This document shows positions 1-12,400 of a DNA stretch of 64,000 nt, piece after piece. This DNA comes from Ipomoea triloba (taxonomy: Eukaryota; Streptophyta; Magnoliopsida; Solanales; Convolvulaceae), in assembly GCF_003576645.1 (NCBI RefSeq), contig NC_044920.1:26668185-26732184 (forward strand), read 5' to 3'. The notes under the pieces were generated by a model. The model did no database searches, had not been told where the DNA came from, and saw only the letters and a list, made by a program, of their open reading frames with translations. Made by a program: the position numbers and the translations under genes. Within the stretch, counting starts at the first letter, position 1. Each line of letters starts with the position of its first letter.

Positions 1-158
1 AAAATAGTAAGACGGTGCATTTTAAAATATTTTGATTTTAACATTTTAATGATATATTTTTATACATTAATTTTATTTATAAAAAAACAATTAATAAGAT
101 AAAAATTTTGAATCAGAATCTACTTGGTTATCAACATTGGGCACCAAGAACCCAATTG

Positions 159-782
159 TTATGCCGTAGACCCAGGTCCACCTTACAAGGTGGACCTGGG
201 TCTAAATTCACATACACTATACTTTACATTCACATACACTGTACTCTACATTCACATACATTATACTCTACATTCACACTTTGTAAACTCCACATTCACA
301 CATTATAGGATTATATGATACTCTACATTCACACTTTGTAAACTCCACATTCACACATTACAAGATTATATGTTTAGTAACTATATTACCACTGTTATGC
401 ATTCACACATTCAAAACTCTATATTCACAGGTCCTATACTCTATATTCACAACTTGAGAACTTCACATTCACACATTACAGGCTACAAGTTGCTAGAACT
501 TTTAACTCTATTACAGATTCACACATGTATAACTCTACATTCACGATTTCTATACTCTATATTCACAATTTGAAACCTCCACATTCACACATTTCTGGGC
601 AACTCTACATTCACACAATCATAAATGTACATTCACGATTCCTATACTCTACATTCACACATTTTTAGACAACTCTATATTTAGCAATATGTTTACTAAT
701 TTAAAAAAAAAAAAAAAGACAAAAAACGACGTAGTTTTGGACCCAGGTCCACCTTGCAAGGTGGACCTGGGTCCCAGCATAA
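159..782. mobile_element. Non-autonomous TIR element with palindromic ends
   Basis: The two ends are inverted copies of each other: the left reads TTATGCCGTAGACCCAGG and the complement of the right reads TTATGCTGGGACCCAGG. Each end contains a near-perfect hairpin, at 167-204 (18-bp arms, 2-nt loop) and 739-774 (36-bp perfect palindrome). Between them, 200-680 is filled with a degenerate short repeat built on CTCTACATTCACAC. There is no coding capacity. Target duplication is not clear. Related ends (GGTCCAC next to TTATA) occur near 9.7, 30.0, 39.9, 43.6, 47.9 and 48.3 kb. Confidence 0.6.
200..680. repeat. Degenerate CTCTACATTCACAC tandem repeat
   Basis: The core ACTCTACATTCACA or CTCCACATTCACAC recurs more than a dozen times at irregular 15-50-bp spacing. 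Longer blocks repeat too: the stretch around 275-310 reappears around 322-362. It is the internal filler of the palindrome-ended element. The short open frames here are produced by the repeat and do not look like genes. Confidence 0.7.
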
Positions 783-1068
783 TTTGCTGTTACCCATCTG
801 TATTGGGTTTGAAAAATAAAGCAGGCCCAATTCGTAAATTGGGTCACAGTTTCTTTTGCTCATATAAAATTCCATGATATATAATTTTATAATTTCATGA
901 TATATAATTTTATAATTTCATTTATTGACTTCGATAATTTTTATTACCCATTTTATTATAACAAGGATAATATTTAATCATCAATTAAATAATTTCTCAA
1001 TTGATTGTTTCTGTATTTTTGTACTCAAGTATATAAATATATTATATTTTAATACATCTGACATTACA
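783..1068. other. AT-rich spacer, no gene seen
   Basis: Low-complexity AT-rich DNA with a small direct repeat of TTCATGATATATAATTTTAT at about 872-917. No coding region or recognisable element. Confidence 0.5.
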
Positions 1069-2650
1069 TCTACTATATTAATAAGAGACAAAGAGAGTTA
1101 GGCCTAAAATGTGTAGAAAAAATGGCGGTCAAATTATTTAATCAAATGGACGGTTCAGATGAATTATTTAATCAAATAAATGGTTAAGATAATTCAGATT
1201 AAAATTATTAATAGAGATTACCTAATTTAACCTTACTTTTATGATTATCCGTTAAGAGATTACCTAATTTAACCTTACTTTTATGATTATCCGTTAAGTT
1301 TTCCGTTAATTTAACCTTACTTTTATGATTATCCGTTAAGTTTTCCGTTAAATATTCTGTTCTCCGTTAATATTCCATTAACTTTTAACTTACCCATTAA
1401 TTTCTACAAGAAAGGTCTTAGGTTCGAACCTCATCTCAATCAAATTTGACATAATTAAGTTTCTCACTCTATTTTACTCTTATTAAATTAAATAAATTAG
1501 TAGCTACAACAAAAAATGATACATATGTATTTCTTTAATTTAGAATTATGTGTCTACAATACCTTTATTTGAAAAAATTATTCAGTATCAAAAAATTAAA
1601 TTAAATAAGAGAAATAATTTCATTAGTTATATTGTCTTTATTTTCTCTCATGCAAAGATTCTTTACATTCAAATTTATCAATTGATATTCATTACATTGT
1701 CCATTATCTTATTTTTACAATATCTTGTAATTAAATATCAAAGTTATAGTACAAAAAAATTTAAAATAATTTGAAGCTAATTATATTAACTACTTGGAGA
1801 TTGGTTGACAAAGAGAGTACTCAAATAATAACCCAACAAATTGAAGCGGAATCACTCTATTTTACTCTTATTGAATTAAATAAATTAGTAGTTAACCAAA
1901 AAATGATACATATATATTTCTTTAATACCATGAAAAAATAAAAAAGAATAGTTTGAAACCAATCATATTAACTACTTAGGGAATTTGTTGACAATGAAAG
2001 TACTTAAATAATCCATTACCCAGCAAATTGAAACGAGAAACTACCTTTTAATATCTTTGGAATACATAATATTTTAAATTTTCAAATTTTTATTAATTTA
2101 TTTAATCTTTTTTCTTAAACTAGGGATTTCTTTATCAACAATAACTCATTCAACAATAATGGTTGAACCAAATGAACCCCAAGCAGAACACCTAAAGGAA
2201 AGTACATAGCTCCTATCTCATAATCTCATTGCATGACGTTGTCATCTATGCTACCAACAATAATCGAATTGCAAATAACACACTACCAACAAAAAGGAAG
2301 AGAACAAATAGTAAAGATGAAGACAATGACAATGTTACTCAAAAGGGAATTAAGAACACTTAGAAAAATTCAAATTAAAAGTAGTTTTATTTAGACTATC
2401 ATTTTTAGACCAAATATTTAGACTATCGATTTTACAATGTTGCAAACATTTATTTTAGTAATAATTATAATGAATTTTCTATATTATCTTGGATTCATAT
2501 ACTTTGAGTTAGATATTTAAATAAAAAAATTCGACATTCAATTACCCATATATAAACTTCTCCTATATAATCTTGCATTGATATACTTTCAAATATTTAT
2601 TTAAATATAAACATTGGGCATTAACCCATTCGCGCAATGCGCGTATAATG
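1069..2650 (+). mobile_element. Candidate non-autonomous Helitron
   Basis: The left end reads TCTACTATATTAATAAGAG, resembling the TC-initiated 5' end of many plant Helitrons. The right end has a short GC hairpin, CGCGCAATGCGCG at 2631-2643, of the kind found just inside Helitron 3' ends. No helicase or Rep coding sequence is present. A CTRR terminus after the hairpin is not obvious, so the exact end is uncertain. Inside are a 47-bp repeat (1211-1360) and a duplicated block of about 80 bp (near 1463 and again near 1849). Confidence 0.4.
1211..1360. repeat. Tandem repeat, about 47 bp, three copies
   Basis: The phrase ACCTTACTTTTATGATTATC followed by CGTTAAG occurs three times in succession, separated by variants of TAATTTA and TTTTCCGTTA. 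The copies are near identical. Confidence 0.8.
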
Positions 2651-4206
2651 ACAAATGCCCATTGCTCTAAATGTCTTCATGTGAGCAAGGCAAATTATTG
2701 TGTGAGCCATGAATAAAAGACATATTTTTAATATATTAAACCTACATTATTTGTGCACTGAATGTACATTATTTGATAGTATATAAAATAATGTACTTTC
2801 AGTACTCAAATAATACACTTTACGTACACAAATAATATAATTTTAATATATTAAAAATGTATTTTTTTATTAATTATCTACATAGTTTTGTTATGTAATA
2901 ATGATTGTATATATTCGTAAGGTGTGAACCCAAGACTTTATTTGTGGTCGAATAGACTAAAATCATTTCACTAGATCAGAACACAAGCTTTTAGGTGTTT
3001 TTTTTTTTCTTTTTTCAATTTCGATAAGGAGATGACTTGGCAATGATCAATCAGTTATATCTTCTATGCAGTATATATTCGCCCATATCCTCACCATTCT
3101 TATCCAACATAAGATAATATTATTAATAAATAATAATATTAGTAAATAATTAGTGCATTAATATTATACAACTCTATATGGCTACATCAATCAATGCATG
3201 TAAATAATTTACATCATATATGTTAATATTTAAAATAATTAAGTTTTTTAATATACAAAATAGTAAAGGATAATTACAAAAATCTAGACATATAACAATA
3301 AAATTATATTTTTTTAGGTTTTATTTTTGTACATGGCATCCATATCCTCATCATCATGAAATTGATCGGATTCATGGTGGATTGTGCTTATGGAGTTCAA
3401 CTCTGATCTTACTCATGAGAAAAATTTTGATTGAAAATTCTTACTCTTTAATATGATATGATGTACTCTTTATAAGGTTCAAACCTCCAACTTAAAGTTG
3501 TATAAGCAATATGTTTAGCAACTATTTCAAATAGCTAGATTTATACTGAAAATATATAAGTTAATAAGTTTTAATTTTTTTTTAATTTCAAATATAAAAA
3601 CATTTGATCGTTAAAAAAAAAGTTTTAATTTTTTTTTTACTAGGAGCTGAGGCAGATGATTTAGCATAGATTCCTATTGTATGAATTTAATTGGCATTCT
3701 GTGAGAATTAATGTTTTTTTCGAGTTGTAGGTTAGTTGAGACATGAGACATATCCCATCATTTACCCTCTTCGCATATATTTAGGACATGAGCATGATGA
3801 ACCTTTAGGCTTTGAGTTCAAACTTATAAACACCTAGACTTACATGCATAAAATTATAGTTTGTTAATTCATATCATCATATAAAAACTATAATATATTA
3901 ATAAACATAATAAAAGTTAATGTTGCTAAAATTATAACAAGAAAAAAAATTATGTTGGTGTAATACCGTAGATAGATAACTTCTACATTTTGATTTATTC
4001 ATTGTACAAAGATAAGACATTTTCAAAGTTATTATCTTTAACTTTTTACTTTTCTATTTATACATAAGCTTTAGTAACGGAATATTCCGTTAATTTTTTT
4101 ATTATTCTTAACTTACTAATTGCAAAATATTTTCTAACATAACAATAATAATAATAATAATAGTAATAAAAATAATAATAATAGCGTAACAACGATGATG
4201 ATTGAC

Positions 4207-4252
<46 letters not shown>

Positions 4253-5100
4253 ACAATTAAATTAATGTATGCAAAATGAAATTCGTCTCAATTTTTTAAA
4301 TTCTTTTTTCAACTATTTTATTATTTGGGTAAGACTTAAAATATAATATTATTTACTTAATTTGATTTGTTTAGTTCAAATTTATTTGTTATATATATGT
4401 ATATATAAAGGTGAAATATATTATCTTTATCCTAAAAGAATATGAATACCATACCGTAATATAATATAATTATTTAAGAATAATTTATTTTCTCTTTACT
4501 TAAATCAAACCTTATTTTTTGTGACACAAATTTTAATTTTCTATTGGAAATCTATATTGCATTAATTAAAATATACTGAGTACATTTTATTTCAATGCAA
4601 AAATGAATAATTAACATATAACAACAATTGAGATCCAAATCATATATGCAAGAAAAAATGTATGAATTCATATGTTATAACTTATCTGCATAACTCTTTA
4701 ATTTATATTCGGCAACATTAATAAACTTATTATAATTATATGAAAAAAGTTAAGTGTTACTGACTCATTAATATTGTATTAATGAAACTTTATTTATTTT
4801 AATATGAAAATTGTTAAGATATTTTTATTTTTGATTATAACTTTTTAGAGTAATACTCAATTTTGAAAATATATATTATTTTGATTATACTAAAAATAAT
4901 ATTATATATATATTAATATTTAAAAACTATGTTGACTTAAGTACTTTTGGTCGTCGTCCTAAAGTACTGAACCTACCTGGCTACTTGGCCTACATTTACT
5001 TTTGTTCGACCGAAGACAAACATTAATCTCATCTCCACGGCGACTTTGCGTCATAATCCCGTTTTATCCCCAATGGGGCCTGAGTGCCTGACTGACAACT
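2651..5100. other. AT-rich intergenic DNA without a recognisable gene
   Basis: Very AT-rich. It contains ATA/TTA microsatellites at about 4143-4250, where an AAT-type run is followed by a TTA-type run, and scattered poly-A and poly-T. No frame of useful length or known domain was seen. A short GC-richer patch at 5010-5100 has no identity I can assign. Confidence 0.5.
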
Positions 5101-5130
5101 CAGTCAGTGGTTTTTTTTTTTTTTTTTTTT

Positions 5131-5215
5131 TTGAGTTATTAACTCTGTTATAATGTACTATTTGTCTATATTTTATTTTAACCTGTTGAAGTACAAAAAG
5201 TTAATAGTTACTTTT
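5131..5215 (-). repeat. SINE 3' remnant
   Basis: Contains AACCTGTTGAAGTACAAAAA, a diverged match to the 3' part (AACCTACTGAAGCACAAAGA, as read on the plus strand) of the tRNA-derived SINE seen intact at 16310-16449. The head is missing. Confidence 0.5.
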
Positions 5216-5639
5216 TTAATCTATTGAAACATAAATAACTCAGGGTTCCAATAGATTTCAAAATTTTGATCCCCATTTAAAAAACTACAGAAATGTCATT
5301 GCACTACAACCTACTTAGCATCCAAATCTAATTAATTTGATTTATTTTTCCATTATTTTTAATGAAAAATGACTAAATTATTTTTAAAGAATAAATTCTC
5401 CTCATATGTATATATTTTATTAATAGAAGAAAGATACAAAATGACTTAATATTATGACCCATTTCTTCTTTTTCAATCAATCAAAATATATCGTTTCAAT
5501 ACAAAATAAAAAACTAAATAAAAATTGAGATTTCAAGGTGGATTATTTTTAAAAAGTTTGAATAATAAGCAAGAGAACATCAATAGAAGAGTAATATTAC
5601 ATTTGTTTTAAGACTACTGACTATTTTACAATACACTAT

Positions 5640-5712
5640 TTGTTCATTATCTCGAACCCACAACTTCCAATATGGGAGTGCAACTTAGTGCCACTAGATT
5701 ACAAGGTCTTAG
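5640..5712 (-). repeat. tRNA-derived SINE fragment
   Basis: Read on the minus strand it starts with GACCTTGTAATCTAGTGGCA, matching the A-box head of the SINE family, and reaches the B-box region (complement of TCTCGAACCCAC). The 3' half is missing. Confidence 0.65.
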
Positions 5713-6509
5713 CGAAAAGTAATACTACCTAATGCTCAAATAATATTAAAAACATGTTTGCAAAGTTGAAAATTATTTATTGTGTGAGAAAAAAAACTTT
5801 TTTTTTGTGATTTCATTATCAATATGAATGCATGCGTCTTATACTAACAAGTGTGGTAGACCAAATGACAACGATAACACAAAATAAAAATTGAACACCT
5901 AACCTATAAAATTGACACAATAAAAAACTAGGCATGAGAAAAATTATTATGATCAAAACTAGTTTAATGAATTATTATAGTTTGAAGTCACTATTACCCT
6001 ATTAGAGGCATTAAGGAAGACAATTATCATGTGGCTAGAGTTTGATGCAGCGTACACCATATATACGGCGTCCCCATGCCCCTCTTACCTCGCGGATCAG
6101 TCTTACCCTTCATATGTGGCAAACTACTTTTGTCTTGCTATGGGCTCATATACGTGGAATCCATATCTATTTATTTTTTATATTATATTCATATTTTATT
6201 AAAAATCATGTTGAGTAAACCCGGTCAATAAAACTAGCACAATTAATTACAATAACATAGCATATAAAAATGTAGTACTTTCAAAATGAGAAGTGACAAT
6301 GATATATTTATAATTATTATATGTTATGGAAATAATTGAACATGTACTACTTTTTACTTTAAATATTCACAATTTTATGTATGACATTGTAAGTTTTATT
6401 TAATTTATCTATTATAATTTATAAGTAGTATTAGATGACTATTTTTAAAAATTATTTTTTATTCACTGTTGATGTAGCATGCTACGGTTTATAAAGAGAA
6501 AAGTATGTC
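5713..6509. other. AT-rich intergenic DNA, no gene seen
   Basis: No coding region found. A short GC-richer segment at 6045-6160 has no match I recognise. Confidence 0.45.
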
Positions 6510-6510
6510 A

Positions 6511-6511
6511 C

Positions 6512-6592
<81 letters not shown>
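6511..6592. repeat. Palindromic (AAT)n-(ATT)n microsatellite
   Basis: A run of AAT repeats of about 40 bp is followed directly by a run of ATT repeats of similar length, so the tract is self-complementary and could form a long hairpin. Confidence 0.9.
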
Positions 6593-6822
6593 CCATAGAA
6601 TGTAATTTATATTAATTTATTATTTCTTATAGTATTATTAATTGGTCTTTATATACTACTTATTTTTTGTTAATTTCTATTAAACCAAATACTAAAATAA
6701 TTTTTAAATAAATATATTCTGACTAATTAAATATTAAGTATTATTTTTATGATCATGAAAAAACTACAACCACAACTCGACAATTGACGTTGATTAACCA
6801 CACTCATGTGCAAATTGAGTCA

Positions 6823-7014
6823 CATTTATGTGAGGCTGTATCACGGACTGAATCTGAGATAATTGCTTAGCTTGTTACATATGATAATTTATGTGAGGTA
6901 TCACGGATTGAATCTGAGATAATTGCTTAGCTTGTTACATATGATAAAAATGTGAGGCTGTATCACGGATTGAATCTGAGATAATTGCTTAGCTTGTTAC
7001 ATATGATAAAAATC
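6823..7014. repeat. Tandem repeat of 60-62 bp, three copies
   Basis: The block starting TCACGGACTGAATCTGAGAT recurs at 6841, 6901 and 6963 with almost no change. The linker between copies varies slightly (GATAATTTATGTGAGG against GATAAAAATGTGAGGCTG). Confidence 0.9.
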
Positions 7015-7620
7015 ATAATACGTATTATAGAAAATTTAATATCAGTTTGAAATAAATAAACTTTTAGTTATAATAGATATTGTAATATGTATATGAGAAA
7101 TTGTGATACTATGTTAGATAAATTGATTGTTAGTGATGATAAATATTATAATATTTATAATTGAAATTGTGATACTTAGAAAATATAATTTGAATGTAAA
7201 TATTATAATAATTTTATCAATTTTATATGAAATGTTATTTATGAAATAAATTGTAATACTTATTGTAATCTCACAGACAATGATTCGTGCGGTCCTCTTA
7301 GGTAAGTTTTTGCGGTGTAAATTTGAACACCTACGCAGTATTGTTTTTGGGCCTATAGATAGATTATGAGGGTAATGGAGAACCATAAACGATACCTGCG
7401 TACTAGAGTGGCAGATAGAAGAGACATTATCCAACAGCTGTCCGTCATGTGCGTTATATTGTTAGTTGAGTATTGCGATCCGGGATGATGTCATCCCTAT
7501 GACGTCATTGTAGAAACTTTTGCCGGTGTCAGCTCTCCAAGTTGCAGTACGAACTTTGATATCGCGAGTCTCGAGGGCTCCACCACATAACTTCACTTGT
7601 CAATAAACGTAACAGTGATT
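7015..7620. other. Unassigned segment with a GC-richer core
   Basis: 7260-7600 is clearly less AT-rich than its surroundings and carries a 106-codon open frame on the minus strand (7114-7434) with no domain I recognise. It sits directly after the 60-bp triplicate. It may be part of a degraded mobile element. No function is proposed. Confidence 0.35.
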
Positions 7621-8440
7621 TCCAGTAATGTCAAAACTAAATTATTGATTTCTCCGAAGCTGAAATCCTTCGATCAGCTCGTCGGCAGTCGGCAACTACC
7701 GCACTTAGTTCAATGCATTTTTTTTTTTAAACAATGCATTTGATTTTGATATTGATGACTTCATAGATTATGGTTTATACTTCAAATATTATGGCATTTT
7801 TTTTTTCTAGCGATTACGTGTGTAAGGTTTAAAGAGTTAAAGATAATTAATCATCCCAAGAATTAATTCTTAACTTCAGCAAAAAAAAAAATAATAATAA
7901 AATACAATGATTCACTCGTAAAAGTTACGTAATGAATAATGAAACAATTTGATTGATTAAGCAGGACGACCATCATGGCCGACAGACTTAAATTTCAATT
8001 ATTTCACTTGACGCCTAATTTTTTAAAAATTATTATATTGTTGTTGTGCACTCGTGAACTACAAGAAAAAGTCTTGTAATATCTCAAAAAGGGCAACAGA
8101 GTGAGTAGATTGGGGTATGATTGGTTTTATAAAAAATTTAAGATTTTAATTTTGGCTAATACTCTCACACTTGAGCTCATCATATATTATCTTTTTACTA
8201 TGATTTACAATCTCATGTGTTAAATAATTTACGAATTATTATACATAAATAGCAATTACGAGTTCCTCATCATCACAAAAAAAAAAAAAAAAACTTGGAA
8301 CTATATATTTAAAAAAGCTGAACTGGGTGTATTCATAGTAATTTAAATCTATGTTTATTCCACCATTATTGTGAGCTTTAAATGTATGAATATACCAAAG
8401 TCAAATCCAATATAATATATGCATTCGGCATTAAATTAAA
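7621..8440. other. AT-rich intergenic DNA, no gene seen
   Basis: Only poly-A, poly-T and AT-rich sequence. No coding region or repeat family recognised. Confidence 0.45.
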
Positions 8441-8790
8441 ATAAAGAATCAGATAATTAAACTTTCAATTCGTCAGTCTCTCAGCCACCGGCAGCCTTAC
8501 ACCTCGGCATTCTAAATCGTCGCCTGCCCACCCACAACGACCCAAAATGGTTTGTTGATCCCATTTTTTCTTGCAGATTGAATTTGTTGTTGAATACTTA
8601 AACTAAATCAAACTCCCCAACTTCACTTCCACTAAATTTTCAACCAAAGTTGGTCGCAGCTCTCAGCTTTACTCGAATTGGTAAAGGTTGCCGGCTAACT
8701 ACCTCGCATGCGTGACAAGGTTAGCTAGGTATCGCGTCAGCAGCCTGCACATGCTTAACTCAATAGTTAGGTAGGTAGTATTTGATAGAA
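8441..8790. other. Gene-leader-like segment of unknown origin
   Basis: A pyrimidine-rich stretch with CAGCCACCGGCAG is followed by AAAATGGTTTGTTGATCCC and then TTTTTTCTTGCAG. This looks like a 5' untranslated leader whose start codon is cut by an intron directly after ATG (ATG|GT...CAG). No continuing reading frame was found, so it may be a transposed or truncated gene start. Confidence 0.25.
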
Positions 8791-8927
8791 GAAACGTAAC
8801 TGACTTGAAATTCGACAGTGACGGTGTGAAAAATTATGTTTAAAGTGGACAAATTTATTGTGCACACTAACAATTGGTCATGTATGCTGAGATATTAAGT
8901 TCACACAATTAAAGTAGGTAAAAAATT

Positions 8928-9355
8928 TTGTGAAACCGTCTCACGGATCCTTGCCCATGAGAAGAATCGGACCGAGATGTTAATGTAATATTTATATTCA
9001 AAAATATAATACTAATCAGGAATAAAGTATTTATTACTTATATGGGATAATGTAATACTTTAACATTTTAATTTAAAAGTATTGCATTTTTTCTAATAAG
9101 TATAACATTTTATTTTATAAATAACAAACAGTTATTAACATTACTTATTAAGTTTTATAAGAAAAAATGTAATACTTTTACATCAAAATATAAAGTGTTA
9201 CATTTTTCTGCAAAAGTGTTACACTTTCCTTTATAAGTAACAAATATTTTATTTCTTATTAATATTATATATTTTTTAATATAAGTATTACATTTTCGTA
9301 TTGACTCAACTCGGCATGTCTCATGAAGAAGGATTTATAAGACGGTCTCACACAA
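8928..9355. mobile_element. MITE with GTGAGACCGTCTCA ends
   Basis: The left end (TTTGTGAAACCGTCTCACGG) and the complement of the right end (CTTGTGTGAGACCGTCTTA) form an imperfect terminal inverted repeat. The interior is an AT-rich mosaic of GTAATACTTTTACAT and its complement. Related copies lie at 29496-29890 and 57598-57850. No coding capacity. Confidence 0.65.
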
Positions 9356-9657
9356 GTATAACCCTTAAAAGTAAAGTGAAAATTAATTACTCCATATAAT
9401 TAATTTATATTCTCCCTTCAAATTAATATCTTATTGACATCTTTTTCCATAAGTTATATGTTAATTTATTATTGGTTTAAATATATGTTGGCTCGATATC
9501 CTAGATACCTTCATGGATTCATCTATATACATGCACATACAAAATCAAAATATTATTATTAACAGATTCTAAAATTAGCTAATTAATCAACTCTTTTCTT
9601 TTCTTTTTATTATTTTAGGGTATGCTATTGCTCAGTCACCATCCAACATTTCGCAAA

Positions 9658-9990
9658 TTATATTGTGGGCCATGATCATAACTGATACTGCAATTGTGTT
9701 GAACAGATACTGCAGTTGTGTTGAAAAGATACTGTAGTTGTGTTGAAAGGAAACTGCAATTGCGCGGAACATAGACCGTTCATCCACAGTATCCGTTTAA
9801 CACAAATGCAGTATCCGTTCAACAGAACTGCAGTTTCAGACGGATGAAACGGTCTCTGTTTCGTGCAACTGCAGTTCCCTTTCAACACAATTGTAGTATC
9901 TGTTCAACACAACTGCAGTATCAGTTCAACACAACTACAGTATCATACATGACCCATGGTCCACAATGCAATGGTCCACAGTATAACGAC
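9658..9990. mobile_element. Foldback element built of 22-bp GATACTGCAGTTGTG units
   Basis: The left arm has four tandem units of the form GATACTGCAGTTGTGTTGAA. The right arm has the same units in inverted orientation (TTCAACACAACTGCAGTATC), so arms of roughly 100 bp can pair. The ends read TTATATTGTGGGCCATGATC and, at the right, GGTCCACAGTATAACGAC. A second copy lies at 30016-30322. There is no coding function: short frames on both strands simply read through the repeat. Confidence 0.7.
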
Positions 9991-12000
9991 TGCCAACATT
10001 TGATAATAACATTAAATTTGAATAATTCCAAGTCAATACGCTATTGTAACTCATATAATGAGTTCTACTAACGCTGCACACATATATATAATTAATTTTT
10101 TTTAAAAAAAGTATTAAATATTTCCGACATACGCATGAAATAATTATATAAAATTTTAAACAATTACTAATTCTACCAAATGACAATCGCTAATCATAAT
10201 ATTGACAACGCAGCGCTTAATTGACATAATTTACATGATTTTCAAGTAACGGTAGTAGGTGAAATAGTGTTCACCAAACACCGAAAAGGAATCCATTCTA
10301 TTCCACCCTTACGTCAACTAAAAATACACAACTAGAATGGAAGTATTCAAAGCAATACAAACTTTATGTTATAATAATATAACACGAATTATGTATGCCA
10401 ACTTATTTAATTTCGACCTTTTCTTATTCTTCTTGACGAGAAAAGCGCGAAACTACTACTTAAGTGTGTGAAATGGTAAATTTTCCTCTTATGTAATAGC
10501 TCACAAATTACACAAAAGAGATAAATTGCACTAAAAAGATCATGTGCTATGAACTTGATTGAAAGAACATTGGCAAAAATCGATCCATGTGCTTATTGAG
10601 CAACTTATTTAATATAGTATGATGGTGGTGATGGATGCATATGATAACTTTAATCTTGCAACATACATTTTTGGGTGACTGAAAGAAACCCACAACTACT
10701 TCTTAGGATGTGCACTACATAAACTCCGCTACGTATATCTAACCAATGAAGAACCACAATGAGGTAAAGCAGTCTAGGGTTTCCCGTAGCTGATGACCAG
10801 CTTAAACCTAAAAGGCCAATAAGCTACCCATTGAGTCAAATTAAGAATGTTGTGATTATAAAACCAATCATTCGATCAACTTAGTTGATGCTGCCTCTTA
10901 ATGTTGCTACGTGTATTTGTATGATTGAATTTGGCTAACTAGTTATTTTAGAATGAATGACTAAACAAGTAGAACATTATTCTCGAAATAATATTACATA
11001 TCTTGTATAATTGCAGACTATTACACAATTACGAATTTGTCTCCTCATATAGCTAACTACTTAACCTTGTACCAGGAAATACCCATGATCTCTTTATATC
11101 CATTAGTTAACATACATGATACATGTGATAAATTTCTGTGGCTTGGTTCTAGTGTTTTCCACCGGATTTGATATCTTTTCACGTAGCTTTGACGTTGATG
11201 GAGTGAACTAAGAATGCGCTGTCGGTGACCATTGTTTAATACTTCGCAGAAAATAGCATGTGTTGTACTCTTATTTTTTATTATTAATTTTTATATTTAC
11301 ACAAAAAAATTTAATATAGACATTATTAGTATTAAGATCACATGAAAAAAGTAATTTATTAGTGTCTGTTACATTAAAAATAAAAATAAAGAAGTCAAAT
11401 TTAAGAATTTATGTAGTAGAACTCTTGTTTAAGAGCATCTGAGCATAATTCATAGTGTTTGGAATAGTATTTGTTCACATGGAGGAGAGAAAGAAAGAGA
11501 GAGAAGATAAGAGTTTCTCATGCAATAATTAAGTTTATTTCAGAAAGTGGAATCCAAATGCTTTAATATTCAATTGCGACAAACGTGCGTGACAACCACC
11601 AGAGATGCCCAGCGGGAGCATGCCGTGCACGCGCCCGCTGGGCTCATCAAGCGCGCCTGACAGCTCCTATTTTTATTTATTTTTTAAATTAGTTTTGTTT
11701 TATTTATTTTTTTCATCCCCTTTTATTTTCTCTTTCTTAATTACACTTATAAAAACTACTCAAAAATCGTGAATAAACTCCATTAATTGAGAGTGGTCAG
11801 AGTGAAGTATACGTTTTAAAATATTGTGCCATCGATATGTTCCGCAAAACAATGCACATGAATACATGAGTACATGCATATGACCCTTCCTTGTGTTCTC
11901 TGCAAAAATTAAAGCCGACAGGTACACTCAAATCACTGCAACTCTCCCTCTTTTCATCGGTCCTATCATTCATTTCGCAAACCTAATTGTAATATTATCG
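9991..12000. other. Intergenic DNA, no gene seen
   Basis: Moderately AT-rich with no coding region recognised. A small GC-rich patch at 11590-11665 contains a short inverted match, CCCAGCGGG against CCCGCTGGG, with GC-rich sequence between them. Confidence 0.4.
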
Positions 12001-12400
12001 GTGTTTGATTGGATGTAGTTAAATTTTTTTGGCTACTCAAATTACAGTTTGAGTGTTTAGTTGTTGAGAATTGTGTTTTAGAGAGAATTATAATTTCACT
12101 GAATTACAATTTTCTTTATTTTATTGAATTGCAATTCATACATTCCACTTATGAATTGCAATTCAATAGAAAAAAAAAAAAGAAAATGAAAAATGAAGTA
12201 AACTACTTTTTTTACCCTTGATTATTAATTGTAATATTATTATTAAATAAATACATTTTAGTTTTTATATCACTTTTTTCCCTTCTCATTCACGATAAAT
12301 CTATTCCTCTCTATCCAACACTGTAATTTGAATTTCTACTTTAATATCACCATATTTTTTCCTACTGAATTACAATTTATTTTTCCCATAATGATTTTTT
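12001..12400. repeat. Possible hAT-like MITE remnant
   Basis: Starts with GGTGTTTGATTGG and is rich in inverted copies of GAATTGCAATTC, similar in style to the element at 14087-14788. The right boundary is unclear. Confidence 0.3.
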
